Shown here in pieces: positions 1 through 11,130 of a stretch of 64,000 bases of DNA. The DNA is from Euglena gracilis. Taxonomy: Eukaryota > Euglenida > Euglenophyceae > Euglenales. The stretch's first letter is position 1; each line of letters starts with the position of its first letter. A program made the translations under genes and the position numbers. Where the stretch lies: assembly GCA_039621445.1 (NCBI GenBank), contig CP154955.1, forward strand, positions 54,317,341-54,381,340. The letters run 5' to 3'. Under the pieces are notes generated by a model. The model had not been told where the DNA came from. It saw nothing but the letters and a program-made list of their open reading frames with translations, and ran no database searches.

Positions 1-229
1 TCCCCTGCCAACTCCAGGCGTCAACGAGGGCAAAACATACATCTCTTCAAAGACCCGGAGGGGGGTGAGAAGTTTTGGAGTGAGTGGCTTGCCCCCCACC
101 AGCCGACCTCAGCTGTGCACGAAGGCTTTGCAGGAGGGAAAATGGGCTGGCTGGCTTGGCTGGCAACACCCAGGGAAGCCATGAGGGGGGGGGGGGGTCC
201 CAGCAACACCATCTGACCCCCAGGGGGTG

Positions 230-793
230 TCACTTTCCACTTCCAAAACACCAATCAGTCAATTTCCCAAAACTGATCACCCACTTCCTACCCCCCCCCC
301 CCCCGGGAGGGGTCGGTCACTTCAGCTACTCTCGAGCCAAAAATGGCTTAAAATCAATGGATTTTGGCTGAAAATTGTAACCACAACCTTGACTGCACTT
401 TCATTGCACACCCATTCCCCCCCCAAATTTTCCTTTTTGACCCTCCGGCCCACTTTCTTTGGTTGGTTGTGGATTGGGCACAGGAGGGGGGGGGGGGGGC
501 TGGCCTTTCACTTGGACACGTCCTGGACACGTCCTGGACAGTCCTGGACTGTCCAGTACACAAGTCCTCAACCTGTACAGTCAAGTCCCCCCCCCAAAAA
601 ATTGTTCTGGCGATTTCGGCACCAGGTGGCCACTTTCAGCCATTCCTGGCTGAACCCCCCCCCGGTCTGGAGCCAAAAGCCAGTCAATAACTTCAAAAAA
701 AACCATGGACTCCGGGGGGGGGGGGGTCGGGAGGAACACCTCTGGACCGGGATCCTGGGACTCCTCCCTATCACCAACCTCAGGGCCGAAGGG
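230..793. repeat. Degenerate 'cagtcagtcactt' repeat family, copy 1
   Basis: No gene is seen in the first 800 bases. This part carries short motifs such as 'gtcactttccac', 'cagtcaatttccc' and 'ggtcggtcactt', separated by C/G homopolymer runs. The same phrases recur around 3180-3520, 41080-41400 and 42890-43150, so they mark one dispersed repeat family. I could not define its ends. Open frames across it are made of homopolymer-encoded Gly/Pro and look non-coding. Confidence 0.5.
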
Positions 794-801
794 TTTCCCG
801 C

Positions 802-1267
802 CATGGGTTTTCTCAAGGACCCCCTGGGGGTGGTCCAGCCTCCAGCTGGCAAAAAAGCTGCTGGCTGGAAACGAGCTGCTGGCTGAACCCCCCCCCCCCC
901 GGGATATGGGGGGAGGGGGGGTCCGGGGCTGGAGGGGGCTGGGCTGGGCTGGGTCGACAAAAAACAAAATTTTCTAAAACATTTTTGCCTTCTCGACATT
1001 TTGATGGATGGGGCCAGATCAAAGGTGGGGGGCTGTGATGGAGAAAGCTGTGATGAGGACAAAAAATGCAGGGATAGGTGAGCTGGGTAGCCCAATTGGC
1101 AGGCCAGCCTGCTGGCCCGGCCTCTGGCCGGGCTGGACCCAACTTTATTTCACTTGACCCCCCCCCCGGGGGCTCCCAGCCTGAATTTGGGCTGCTGGAT
1201 TTGAGCTGCTGGCTGGCTGGACCCCCCCCGGGGGGATGGGGTCCCCTCCGGCTTAAGAAAACCCCTG
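802..1267. mobile_element. hAT-like MITE, CAGGGGTTTTCTTAAG family
   Basis: A 466-bp non-autonomous element. The left end reads CATGGGTTTTCTCAAGG and the right end CTTAAGAAAACCCCTG, an imperfect terminal inverted repeat. The flanks are TTTCCCGC (794-801) and TTTCCCAC (1268-1275), an 8-bp target duplication with one mismatch, as expected for hAT transposition. The interior is G/C rich with 'ctgctggctgg' phrases and CnGn junctions and has no transposase. Better preserved copies of the family lie at 27874 and 40544, and a shorter relative sharing the terminal motif at 22306. Confidence 0.8.
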
Positions 1268-1275
1268 TTTCCCAC

Positions 1276-3600
1276 ACATTCTTGGGGGGGGGTTAAAGAG
1301 GGGGGATGGTCCGAGGAGGTTGGCAGGAGGAGGGTTTCGACCCTCCTTGAATGTCGTTCGAGGTCGTTTGAGGGCCCTTCTCAAACCACCTCGATCTTAT
1401 GTTTGACCATGAAACTGCAAATAAAAACAAATATTCTCACTTGATTTAAACTCTTGCATGTACACAGGAGGAGCCTCCTCGACTGCCATTCGAGCACATT
1501 CAAGGGAGGTCCACACCTTCCTCAAATGTTGTTGCAGGTCGTTCCAAGAGGGGTTCAAAGAGGTTTGAGCTCAAACGTTCGAGCTCAAAACTCCTAATAC
1601 GGTTACCCCCCGGGGCGGTGAAATCCCACCTGATAGAACACGAGGGGAAAAAAAAACAGAATAAATGCACACATGCACGCACACACGCACACATATGCAC
1701 ACATAATGGGAAGAATTTCAAATATTATTGAAAACATAAACACAACAACAATTCTAACACAAACTGCATTGGACTGTGAAACAGTTGCGCCTGCCCAGAA
1801 GATTAGAGGGTCAGAGAGGAAAAAAAGCCATCGAACAATCTGGGGCCAGAACTCTTTGACAAAATGCAACTGGGTTGCGGAAAATGAAAGACCACATTCA
1901 CTGTGCCGATGTGTGCGTTCAATACCACAAAACACCACCACTGAGTCAGTGCACTGATGCGCTTCTCGGGACAGACACACACCACTGTGAGCAACTCAAA
2001 ACAGACACACACAACTGTGAATTGCCTTTGCAAGAAATTGCACGGTCAGCATCGGATGTGCACACCATTCAACGTGCTTCCGAGAACAGTGATGCTGACA
2101 AACAAACGCGCACGGAACGCAAAATGTGGCACAGAGCACTGGGAGGGCAGGGCTCCGCCCATTTCAGGGCGGAAAGACGCCAAATGCCCCACGCTGTGTC
2201 AGATGACTACGAGGACCGCGTCAGGATCTGTGGGGGGAAAGAGATGTTTGCAGTGATGTTCCCTGGCCCGCTCGGCCGCATGTTTCGAATATCATCCGTT
2301 TGGTGTTAAATATAATGAATTGATGACATGCAACGACCTGTGACTGCTCGGAGCTTTTTCTGCAACAGTGCTGCATTAAAATTTGCACCGTCTGACAAAA
2401 AAAACGCCATGTACCCAATGGCAAAGCACATTTTTAAAGAAGATTTCAGTCCTCAAAAGCACCAACTTCAAACATTTTATTTACCACTTCACATTTAAAA
2501 CACTTTGCGCTGATGGGCCAGGCCTTAAACCAGATGGCACCCTGGGATCCAGCAAACCAGCATCCTTTTTTCAGCAGGAAACGTCCAGTTGGGCTGCGGA
2601 CCCCCCCCGGGTCCGCTGAAAAAAAGATTGGTCAGGGCCGGGCTTGGCCGAAAAATTGCCGTAAATTGGGTCCTCTCTGCTTCAGAAATTCCCTGCACAC
2701 AACCCCTGATGCATGCATTGGTTTGGGAATACCCAACTTCCTGAACGCAATGAACCAAATGCCGCACGTATGATGCGAACACGAATACAATGCAGCCATT
2801 GCGTGAAACATTTTCCCCACATTAAATGAATGCCAATGAACCTCTGCAAATTTGATATTTGTGACATCAAAGTGAAAGGGTTGGTTCTGGGACTCGGGCC
2901 GACCCAAGCAATTTCCCCCTTCAAAATTCCGGCAGACACCCCGTTTCGTGCTGGGGTGTGTGCAATAACACAATTCACCACAAAAATTGACTGTGTATTA
3001 AGATATTTGGGGGGTCTGAAATTGGAAAAATTCGAATGAGGAATTTTTGGACATGTTTTTGGGATAGATCCCTTTTGTGGGTTGTTTGTCACTAAAACTG
3101 TACGCCTGAGAAAAACCCTCCAATATCAATGTGGTCAAAATATATTGCACCAGCCCACATTTTTTTGCCGACCCCAGGGAGGGGTCACTTCCACTTTCCA
3201 AAAAAAAAGTCAATCACTCTTCAGTCAGGTGCACCCAGACCCAGTGGGGGGGGGCAACTCTGGTACACACCATCAGGCACCTATGGTCACTTCCCATGCT
3301 CGCCCCCCCCCGGGGGGGGGGGGGGGGCGTCACTTTGGCCACTCGGCCAAAAATCAAAGGATATTGATCAAAAATCGAAAAATTTTCCAGCGCTGCGTGG
3401 CCACTTTCAGCTAATCCTGGCACCCCCCTGGGGGGGGGGGTCTGGAGCCCAAAGCCAGTCAGTCACTCGGAAAAAAAAAACCAGTCAGTCGCCCTCCCCC
3501 CAGGGGGTGGGGTCGGACACCTTAAGCAATGGTATGGTCTGGAATCCAAGAGAAAATCAACTACAAATGCAAAACAGCCAAAGGGGGTTGGGGCCAAAAA
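1276..3600. other. Intergenic or intronic stretch without recognised gene
   Basis: Mostly unique-looking, moderately AT-rich DNA. It holds a short (CA/CG)n-like tract near 1673-1705 and 'acagacacacac' duplicates near 1970-2015. From 3170 to 3520 it carries another copy of the 'cagtcagtcactt' repeat family with long C/G runs. I found no exon with good splice signals and conserved protein here. Confidence 0.5.
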
Positions 3601-3615
3601 CCATTCTGTCAGAAG

Positions 3616-3916
3616 CAGGGCGGCCCTGTACAGAAAGAAATTCCCGTCCCAGCACATTCAATGAAAATTCAATGCGAAAAATGGACGAAAAAATGGCCTA
3701 ATTTGGGGGAAAATGGGGCTTCACGGGAAAAAAGTGATTTCTGGCATCCTTGGACCATCACCCATACACCCAAAACGTCAAAAAAATGCGTTTTCATCCC
3801 TTTTTTTTTTTGAGTTTTGACCCCGTTCGATCCCCCTGATCAGCTGTTTGCCATCCCTTAGGCCTAAGGAAAATCCTTAAGGGGGGGGAACTTCCCGTTC
3901 CTTGCGGACCGCCCTG
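3616..3916. mobile_element. hAT-like MITE, CAGGGCGGTCC family, copy 1
   Basis: A 301-bp element beginning CAGGGCGGCCCTGTAC and ending GCGGACCGCCCTG, so the ends are inverted repeats. Flanks are GTCAGAAG (3608-3615) and CTCAGAAG (3917-3924), an 8-bp duplication with one mismatch. The interior phrases 'cccagcacattca' and 'ggcatccttggaccatc' recur in the copy at 49826-50141 and in a degenerate copy near 21000-21200. Confidence 0.85.
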
Positions 3917-4090
3917 CTCAGAAGAAACCAGTCACCTTGGGGGGGGGGGGAGGAAGCCGGCCATTACTGAAGGATTGCATGCAACTAGCCCTTGCAAGGT
4001 CCAAGAAACACTCCCTGTGGTGGAGCGTTCACTGAAAAAGCCCCCCCCCCCCCAGCACCATCTGTGTGCCAGTTGGCTGCAGATACGCAC

Positions 4091-4210
4091 CTTATCCAGA
4101 GCGCCCTCAAATTCCTCCAAAGAGCTGACCTTCTTGCTCTTGATCTTCCGCTTCTTACTTAATGCCGTCACAACACTGCTCGCCTTGTCTGCGTCGAAGA
4201 TGTCGATGTC
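4091..4210 (-). CDS. Well-formed exon of unrecognised product (possible 3' exon of the eIF4G gene)
   Basis: A 40-codon open block on the minus strand bounded by a clean acceptor (ttcaccag, right side) and donor (AAG then gtgcgt, left side), phase 0 at both ends. It encodes a Lys/Ser-rich, charged peptide that starts DIDIFDADKASSVV, contains KKRKIKSKKV and ends EEFEGALDK. Codon usage and splice signals look genuine. It is downstream of the eIF4G MA3 exons in the same orientation, and the preceding exon candidate also ends in phase 0, so it could belong to the same transcript. I do not recognise it as part of eIF4G, and a different minus-strand gene is equally possible. Confidence 0.6.
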
Positions 4211-4679
4211 CTGGTGAAAACATGCGGAGGGCTCAAAATCCCCTTGCCCGGTTAAAATCAATTACATCACATGGCCATTGCAAAACAAACGTGCAAAATA
4301 AAAACAGAAACAAAAATGGAACTTTTACCGACAGGTTGTTTTGCGAATTTTGGGTTAGTGGAAAATCCTAAAGTGGTCGTGATAAATGGGTGGGTTGTTA
4401 GAAGCGGGGGGGGGGGGTTGAAATGCTCAAACCTGGGCCAAAATGACCTTTCCAAAAAGCCCAATGACACCAGAAAATGGTCAATAAGGTAAAACATAAA
4501 TAGCAGCCATCCTCTGGCCGGGTGGTGGGTCTGGGGGGGGGGGGGTTGTATGGGGTGGCCCGGGTCCGACTTTGCAACTTTTTTGGTCCGGCGGCGCCGG
4601 GGAACCGTGCGGTTTCCGAGCAATCGGCAGCGGATTCGGGGAGAAAATGTGCTTCATTTTAGGAATAGGGTTAACCCTC

Positions 4680-4800
4680 TATAAGAAACCCCCACCTGTA
4701 AGAAACCCTTTGGGGATTTTTGGACCGACGCCCACCTATGAAACCCCCACCTATCAGAAACCCTGGGGAGCTTTGAACCCAACCACCTATACGAAACCCC
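4680..4800. repeat. 'ATAAGAAACCCCC' short-unit repeat cluster 1
   Basis: Degenerate tandem units of the form 'ataagaaacccccacctgtaagaaacccttt'. The same unit, often followed by 'gggccgat' or 'ggctgatt', recurs at 56337-56485 and 63165-63255. This is a dispersed repeat family with internal tandem structure. Confidence 0.7.
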
Positions 4801-4813
4801 CCATTGTTCTTCG

Positions 4814-4860
4814 CAGGGCGGTCCTTAAACAAAAAAAAATCCTGTCCCAATACACTTTAA
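4814..4860 (+). mobile_element. Left end of a CAGGGCGGTCC-family MITE (truncated)
   Basis: The sequence CAGGGCGGTCCTTAAAC followed by 'cctgtccca' matches the terminal region of the 49826-50141 element. No matching right end was found nearby, so this is a solo or truncated end. Confidence 0.55.
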
Positions 4861-4904
4861 CCGAAAAATAAGCATTTTGGCCGGGGAAATTTTTTGAAAA
4901 TTAC

Positions 4905-5690
4905 TTTGAAAAATGCACCCAAAATACAGGATTTTTTGATGGAGAACCACAATTTCCCCAAAAATGTCTCCAAAATTTTAGGGTTGAAAATTGTTAATTT
5001 TTAGGAGGGGGGTCAAAAAAATGCAGGTCAAAAAAATGGAACCAAATTTTGGAACATTCAAATTTCACTTAGATTTTTTCTCTTTGGAAATTTTTGGGAT
5101 ATTCAATAGCATTTTTTGCTTCAAAAACCTCTCAAAATCAAAATTTTGAGAAAATGTTGTTGAATTTTTGGAAAATGTGAAAAAAACGGGATTTTGGGGG
5201 GTTTTTCGTGGGATCTCCTATATGGGTCCCAAAACGGGTCAAAAAAACACCCGGCACCCAAAGACGCTGGGGAAGACCCAATCTTCTTCAGGAGCTTGTG
5301 CTCCTTTGCGGCACCACGAATTTCGAAATCCTCAACTCCAACTTCAACTAAAATTTGCACAAACAAACTGGTTTTGTATTTAATCCCCAAGAAACCCAAT
5401 ATAAATAATCCAAAACCCCATTTTTTCACACCTTCCAAAAGTTCAACATTTTCTCAAAAATTTGATTTTGAGCGTTTTTTGAAGCAAAAAATGCCATTGA
5501 AAATCCAAAAAATTTCAAAAGGAAAAAATGTCATTATGCCAAAATTTGATCCGCTTTTTTGACCTTCGTTAATTTCCACCCCCCTCCTAAAACTACCAAA
5601 TTTAACCCTGAAATTTTTGAGATTTTTTGTGAAAAAATTGTGGTTTTTCATCAAAAATCATGTATTTAGGGTTTAAATCCCCGTTTTCCC
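4905..5690. repeat. Long AT-rich foldback element
   Basis: Two arms of roughly 250-300 bp are inverted relative to each other. The left arm contains 'gattttttgatggagaaccac', 'ggaggggggtca' and 'cattttttgcttcaaaaa'. The right arm contains the reverse complements near 5465-5500, 5575-5590 and 5640-5665. The ~200-bp loop (5200-5400) is more GC-balanced. No coding content is recognised. It looks like an old foldback transposon in an intron or intergenic spacer. Confidence 0.7.
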
Positions 5691-5699
5691 GTTTCCCCG

Positions 5700-6420
5700 T
5701 CATTTTTTTTTGTGAAAATGCCACACAATCACTTAGTCATTGACCAACCCCCTCCCCGGGGAGGGGGTGGTTGACCGCCATAAATACACCAAAAATGTTG
5801 TACAAGGTTGCAATAAAAGACAGAAAATTGTCAAAATTTGGCCAAAATTTGGTCAAACTTCTTTGGCCATTTTGGGCCATTTTGGTTAACTCTTGGCAAA
5901 AATAATGGCCAACAGTTGCTAAAAAGTGACAAACAGTCAGGCCAATTGGCCGAAAGTGTCCCAAAACGCTCAAAAGTCTATAAAATTTATAAATCGTTGG
6001 GGTTTACAGGATAAAGAACTGTTGGCGAAAATCCAACCCCAATGTCATTTTTCGATGACGGTCTGTCTCAAAAAAAATGCCACAAATCAGTTTTTGGGTC
6101 GTTTTGCAGCCGAAAACAACTGTCCCCCATCATGTTGCAAATTCAAAAAGTTGAACTCACAAAAAGCATCGATTGGATGATCCCCTCTTGTAAATCTTCC
6201 TCAAAGGCAAGTTTGGAAGGTTTATGTCAATTTACAACACACCTGAGTTGTAAACGAGAAAAAATGTGTGGGTTGATGATTTAAAATGATCAATTGCCCA
6301 ATTTTTGAAAAATTCCATTATGGGACAGACTCCATGACCCATCAAAAGAGCAAATTTTCACCCATCAAAATTTCACCTCTAACCATCAAAACGGTGAAGT
6401 TCACTGGTGAAGTTAACCGG
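5700..6420. other. AT-rich stretch without recognised gene
   Basis: Low-complexity DNA dominated by 'caaaattt' and 'ttggccatttt' phrases, with a small GC hairpin (cccctccccggggaggggg) near 5747-5767. No coding or RNA gene signal was seen. Confidence 0.5.
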
Positions 6421-6429
6421 CGGTACGCC

Positions 6430-6782
6430 CCGCCCTTTTGCGGGGGGTGCAGCACTATTTGGACCCGCAGCTCTATTGGCCCCACAGCACCGTTAGGGGT
6501 TTACCAGCCTGGCAACCCAGCGCTTTCTTAAAAAAAACCACCGGGTCAACGTTTTGCCAAATTGGCCCCCAAATTCACCAGATCTCAACCCGGTGGAACT
6601 GCTGGGTCTGGCTGGCCAAAAAAATGGGGGGCCAAAAATTTGACACCGAGGACGGCCTGGAAAAAGCCATCCGGGATGCCTGGGACACCCGACCCGCAAC
6701 ACTCATTCCCAAACTCTATGGCTCCATGGTGCGCCGCCTGTCATTCGTTGGGGTGGCCCGTGGGGCTGCCACAAAGTACTGA
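6430..6782 (+). pseudogene. Tc1/mariner-type transposase, C-terminal fragment, frameshifted
   Basis: Around 6510-6640 one frame encodes FLKKNHRVNVLPNWPPNSPD followed by LNPVELLG. This is the hallmark 'PPNSPDLNPVE' block that surrounds the third catalytic acidic residue region of Tc1/mariner DDE transposases. After a frameshift at about 6610-6620 the reading continues in the next frame as KFDTEDGLEKAIRDAW and ends SMVRRL...GAATKY at a stop (6780-6782), matching the typical Tc1 C-terminus. The N-terminal DNA-binding and first catalytic regions are absent. It is a dead fragment. A (TA)n tract begins about 200 bp downstream. Confidence 0.8.
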
Positions 6783-6984
6783 TGTGTTCCCACGTGCGTT
6801 CTGCGGCTGCCAAAACACTCACAAATGATTTGTGACTTGTGATCTTGTAACATTAGGAATGCACTTCAACACTTTCCGTGAGCGTTGCAGCTGCCTTTGC
6901 ACATGCTCCGCTCGCTCCACGGTACAATTTTTTTGGTCCAGTGAACAATTATGGAACAGGGACCAGTGAACAATTATGGAACAT

Positions 6985-6985
6985 A

Positions 6986-7030
<45 letters not shown>

Positions 7031-7035
7031 TGGGG
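6985..7035. repeat. (TA)n microsatellite
   Basis: Alternating TA with one 'catatata' interruption, immediately followed by 'gggggtgctacccccgtgacccccc', a short array of 'cccccgtgac' units (7035-7085) that recurs at 7890-7925 and, inverted, at 53575-53630. Confidence 0.9.
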
Positions 7036-7089
7036 GTGCTACCCCCGTGACCCCCCCCGTGACCCCCCCGTGACCCACCCGTGACCTGA

Positions 7090-7960
7090 GAATCGAGCCT
7101 TTGATTTTCATACAATGCATCAACCTTCATCACTTCAGCCTGCTTTTTGATGTAGGTGGTGTTTTTGGTCGCTTTCCATCAATTTTCTGGTTCAAACCAT
7201 TGAAAATTTGCCTTGACATGGTCTAAAAATGCAAAGAAATGCCAAGATTTGAGGTGAAAAAATTTTCGACCCAAACAATGGCGCTTCTTTGCCAAACGAA
7301 TTTGACCCAAAACATTGGCAAAAGGGGAGATTGTGCAAGTAGGAAAGAATTTCATGGCAAAAAGGGGGGAGGGGAAACATGAAATTTTTGTGGAAGAAAA
7401 CCCCCCCAAAAAACAGAAAATAATTGTCCTCACCCCACCTTCCATTTGGACAACCAAACCCCTTTTTGGCACCCAACGTCCAATGCACCTCCACACCCAA
7501 AAATGGCCAAAAATCTTGTCCCCTAAAAAAAAGTGCCAAAAATTGGTGCATTTCTGCAACTAAAACAGAATTTTTCCCCCTTCAAAAATAGCCATTTTGG
7601 GCCATTTTTTCAAAAATGGCCCAAAATGCGTCCCAAAAAATGTAACGGTCAAGAAAATCCTAACAAAATTCCTTTTCAAAAAATGAAAAAAATGACTAAT
7701 TTTGGACATAAAATCACCCAAAAATGACCACTTTCAAACCAAAAGGCATTTTTTTGTTCAAAAATGGCCCAAAATGATTACTTTTTGGACCCAAAAATCA
7801 CCGATTTTAGGATGCGTGCTGCCCTTCTCGTGATGGGATGCAACAACATACATGGATGCTGCCTCCCGACCACCTCCAAAGTCGCATACTTCCCCCGTGA
7901 CCCCCCCCGTGACCCCCCCGTGACCCGCACCACCCCCTATATGTGTGTGTGTGTGTATAT
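7090..7960. other. Stretch without recognised gene, 'aaaatggcc' rich
   Basis: AT-rich low-complexity DNA full of 'caaaaatggccaaaa' phrases. It ends in a second 'cccccgtgac' array (7893-7925) and a TG/TA microsatellite (7940-8000). No exon is supported. Confidence 0.5.
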
Positions 7961-7972
7961 ATATAAGATCGA

Positions 7973-8000
<28 letters not shown>

Positions 8001-8004
<4 letters not shown>

Positions 8005-8338
8005 GACCCCAATTATAGGGACCCCCAGGGGGGGTTATATAATATATATAGATGGCAGCCCCCAATTATTAGGACCCCCCAGGGGGGTCCATATAATTGG
8101 GAGAGGGGGTCAAAATAGTTTTTTTGCGTTAATGATGGAATAGGGTTAGGTGCGCGACTTAGGGTTAGGGTTAGGCCAAACTTATAGATGGGTGTTCGGT
8201 GTACAAGTTAAGCCTAACCCTAACCCTAATTTGCGCACCTAACCCTATTCCATCATTAACGCAAAAAAACTTTTGCCGCTCCCCCTCCCAACTGTAGGGA
8301 CCCCCCCCCTGCGGGGGGCCCTATAGTTGGGGGCTGCC
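8001..8338. mobile_element. Palindromic MITE carrying TTAGGG-like core, copy 1
   Basis: A foldback element flanked on both sides by TA-rich microsatellite. The outer ends read GGCAGACCCCAATTATAGGG and its near reverse complement ending GGGGGCTGCC. The central arms read 'aatgatggaatagggttagg' (8138-8157) and the inverse at about 8232-8260. The core contains 'gggttagggttagg'. Copy 2 is at 16765-17051. No protein is encoded. Confidence 0.75.
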
Positions 8339-8410
8339 ATATACATACATATATACATACATATATATGCATATATATATATATATATACATATACATAC
8401 CGGGGGGGGG
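8339..8410. repeat. TA/CATA microsatellite
   Basis: Alternating 'atatacatacatatata' sequence between the palindromic element and the following G-run. Confidence 0.85.
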
Positions 8411-8655
8411 GGGGGGTTTGAAGCTAGATAAAATTAGAACCGACAAAAATGGAAGCCGAAAAAAATTGGTGCCAAACCTGAAAACGGTCCGGAAAAAAAT
8501 TGGCAGGTTTTGTTTGCAAGATGACTGGAAAAAGGGTGATTTTTGAAAATTTTGAGGCAGGATTTTCAAAAAATGGCCGGAAAAATTTGGCAGGATTTCT
8601 GTACGCCAATTTTTTCCCAATCAATTTTTTCGGCCTCCAATTCCCCCCCCCGGTA
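8410..8655. mobile_element. Short G-ended element 'GAAGCTAGATAAAATTAGAACC', copy 1
   Basis: The interior phrases 'agataaaattagaaccgac', 'ggaagccga', 'aaaatttggcaggatttctg' and 'cccaatcaattttttcggcc' match the element at 19812-19998 in order. The ends are a run of G and a run of C. The flanks are TA/CA microsatellite, so a target duplication cannot be read here. A TG/CA microsatellite follows (8665-8715). Confidence 0.65.
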
Positions 8656-9394
8656 TACATATACATGTGTGTGTGTGTGTGTGTGTGCAAACATATGTGT
8701 GTGTGTGTGTGCGTGTTTTCTACATTTGTACATATTTCTATATAATCAATGATTTTCAGAATGATAATCAATGGGTGCACACATGCACCTACACACATAT
8801 AAGGTCCTTTGGCTCAAAATGACTCAAAATGTCCTTTAAATGACCAAAAACAGCTACAAAAATGACAAAAAATGCCCAAAACAACCAAAAAGACCTGTCA
8901 AATGTCCCCAAGATGCCACACTTGCTCACAATGGCCGAACTTTGACAAATTGAACCGAATTCCCTAGAATTTATTCTGACAGAAAATGGGATGCAAAATC
9001 ATTTGTCCTGTGGTGTTTGCTATTTTGGGGACATATTTCACTTAATTTCGGCATTTTGCCTCTAATCTCCTGACATGGGCCGTAATTTTTTTTAAATTGG
9101 TGGTAATTTCTTGAGGAGAAACAAAAAATTGAAAAAAAAAAACGCGACTTCGCAATTCTGCAAAGATGCTGGTTCTACAGATGTGCAATTCATTGGGTGG
9201 GGGAAAAAATGCCTCCAAAAAAGATACTTTTAAAAATCGAAAAATAAAACTTGTCAAAAAAATCTACGTGCTTCTACTACTACTTGCTACTTGCTACTTG
9301 CCCCTCTCTGCCAATAAGCTGCCAGGTTGTCAGGCGGGACCCAATGGGACCCAAAATCTGGCAACTGCTTGCAGCGGGCCCGACCAAAAATTCT

Positions 9395-9880
9395 GAGTGT
9401 ATGTGTGTGTGCAAGTGTGCATGCATGTATGGATGTAGGTATGAATGAATGTATGCATGCATGCATGCGTGCATGTATGTATGCATGTATGCATACATGC
9501 ATGTATGTGTGTATGTATGCAAGTATGTATGTGTGTATGTACGTATGCATGTATGTATGTATGTATGTATGTATGTATGTATGTATGTATGTATGTATGT
9601 ATGTATGTATGTATGCATGTATGTATGTATGTATGTATGTATGTATGTATGTATGTATGTATGCATGTATGTATGTATGTATGTATGTATGCATGTATGT
9701 ATGTATGTATGTATGTATGTATGTATGTATGTATGCATGTATGTATGTATGTATGTATGTATGTATGTATGTATGTATGTTATGTATGTATGTATGTATG
9801 TACGTATATGCATGTATGTATGTATGTATGTATGTATGTATGTATGTATGTATGTATGTATGTATGTATGTATGTATGTA
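9395..9880. repeat. (ATGT)n tetranucleotide microsatellite
   Basis: About 480 bp of ATGT/GTAT repeats with occasional 'gcat' variants. Period 4 leaves all frames open and produces artificial Cys-Met-Tyr-Val or His-Thr-Tyr-Ile proteins on the two strands, which are not genes. A related array lies at 14009-14142. Confidence 0.97.
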
Positions 9881-9964
9881 TGGGCCAGTGGTTGACCCTC
9901 CCCCACCCACCCCCGATAGGGATCTGGGGATTCCCGTGCTCCCAGGGGGGGGGTCCGGAGTGCC

Positions 9965-10412
9965 CTTCAGGGAATTTCTTAAGGACCCCCGGGGGGGTCC
10001 AGCCTCCGGCTGGCAAAAAGGCTGCTCGCTGGAAATGAGCTACTGGCTGGACCCCCCCCCCCGGGGGGGGGGGGGGGGGAGGGGGGGGGGGGGTCCGGGG
10101 CTGGAGGGGGCTGGGCTGGGTCGGTGAAAAACAAAATTTTCTAACATATTTTTTCCATTTTCGACATTTTGATGGATGGGGCTAGATCAAGGCTGGGGGG
10201 CTGTGATGGAGGAAGCTTTGATGAGGGGGAAAAATGCATGGATAGGTGAGCTGGGCAGCCCAGTTGGCTGGCCAGCCTGCGGCCGGCTGCCCGGCCTCCG
10301 GCCGGGCTGGACCCGACTTTATTTCACTTGACCCCCCGGCTCCCAGCCCGAATTTGGGCTGCTGGCTGGATTTGAGCTACTGGCTGGCTGGACCCCTCCC
10401 CCCGGGGGGGTA
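9965..10412. mobile_element. CAGGGGTTTTCTTAAG-family MITE, partial
   Basis: Starts near CAGGGAATTTCTTAAGGACC and contains the family's interior 'gtccagcctccggctggcaaaaaggctgc', 'gctgggctgggtc' and 'actttatttcacttgacc' phrases, but the expected CTTAAGAAAACCCCTG right end is missing. The right side runs into another repeat (10413-10550) that resembles the right end of the 39401-39705 element. Confidence 0.65.
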
Positions 10413-10802
10413 GGGTACTAAAACTAGCCTTCAGCGCCGGAGTGCGTGCTAGGCCCCCCTGTGGGGGGTCGGATTTGGAGTGCCTTGGATTGCCTGACCA
10501 GGCAGACACCCCCTCCCCCCTCCCACACGACTAAAATACAGCCTGCCCCTGACAGCAGTGACCCTGAAAAACCACTGTGAACCCCAATTGTCATTTGCAA
10601 CTTCAATTTGGACAACCCAATTGTCGACAATTTACGAAACAATAAAAAACGCTGCGATTTTTTTGGGGCATTTTCCAGAATCATATGTAATTTCAATTTG
10701 TGCAATTCAACAAAATTTGTGTTCCAAAAAAATTGTGTTACAAATGGTTCTCTTTGGGGCCCGGATCAGACATGGAAAAAATCCGGGAAAAAAACCACAG
10801 AC

Positions 10803-10947
10803 CTCCTGCTTCATCGCCTCAAAAACCCCTTGGAGGAACTCCAGGGGCAGCTCGGGGTAGTCCTCCTCGCTCACCAGCGCCTCGCACATCGGGGCCAGGA
10901 CCTCCAGGTCCATGATCTCCTTGTTGATGGCGGCAGGCCGCCCGCCC
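10803..10947 (-). CDS. EIF4G: Probable eIF4G C-terminal exon (late MA3 / post-MA3)
   Basis: The minus-strand frame encodes AAINKEIMDLEVLAPMCEAL followed by VSEEDYPELPLEFLQGVFEA and ends MKQE before a donor (gtctgt). It is a strongly helical, GC3-rich segment, and it lies next in order after the 12.1-kb MA3 exon. It resembles the helical region following the second half of MA3 in eIF4G, but the match is less specific than for the upstream exons. The 3' (left) boundary is firm. The acceptor side is uncertain: no good polypyrimidine-AG lies before the Lys-Glu start, and the frame stays open to 10997, where a MITE end begins. Confidence 0.6.
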
Positions 10948-10997
10948 GCCCCAGGGCCCCGCGTGGCAAGCAAGGCCACGCGTGCACGTTTCATCCG

Positions 10998-11130
10998 CAG
11001 GGGTTTTTTAAAGACCGGGGGGACGGGGGGTCCCCCCCCCCCAACTCTCCCCTTGCCCCCCCAAGGGGGGTTGGTCCGGGGGACCCACTCAAAAATAGCG
11101 AAAAACTCCAAAAAAAATAGGTGTCTCCTT
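10998..11130 (+). mobile_element. CAGGGGTTTTTTAAAG MITE end (partial)
   Basis: Starts CAGGGGTTTTTTAAAGACC immediately beside the exon at 10803-10947 and shares 'ggtccgggggacccactcaaaaatagcgaaaa' type sequence with the elements at 22306 and 24700. No right terminus or 8-bp repeat of the flank was located, so it is truncated or decayed. Confidence 0.55.

Noticed and set aside
9280-9910. Long open frames on both strands over the ATGT array (Cys-Met-Tyr-Val and His-Thr-Tyr-Ile repeats)
   Set aside because: Artefact of a period-4 microsatellite without stop codons. No conserved sequence outside the repeat.
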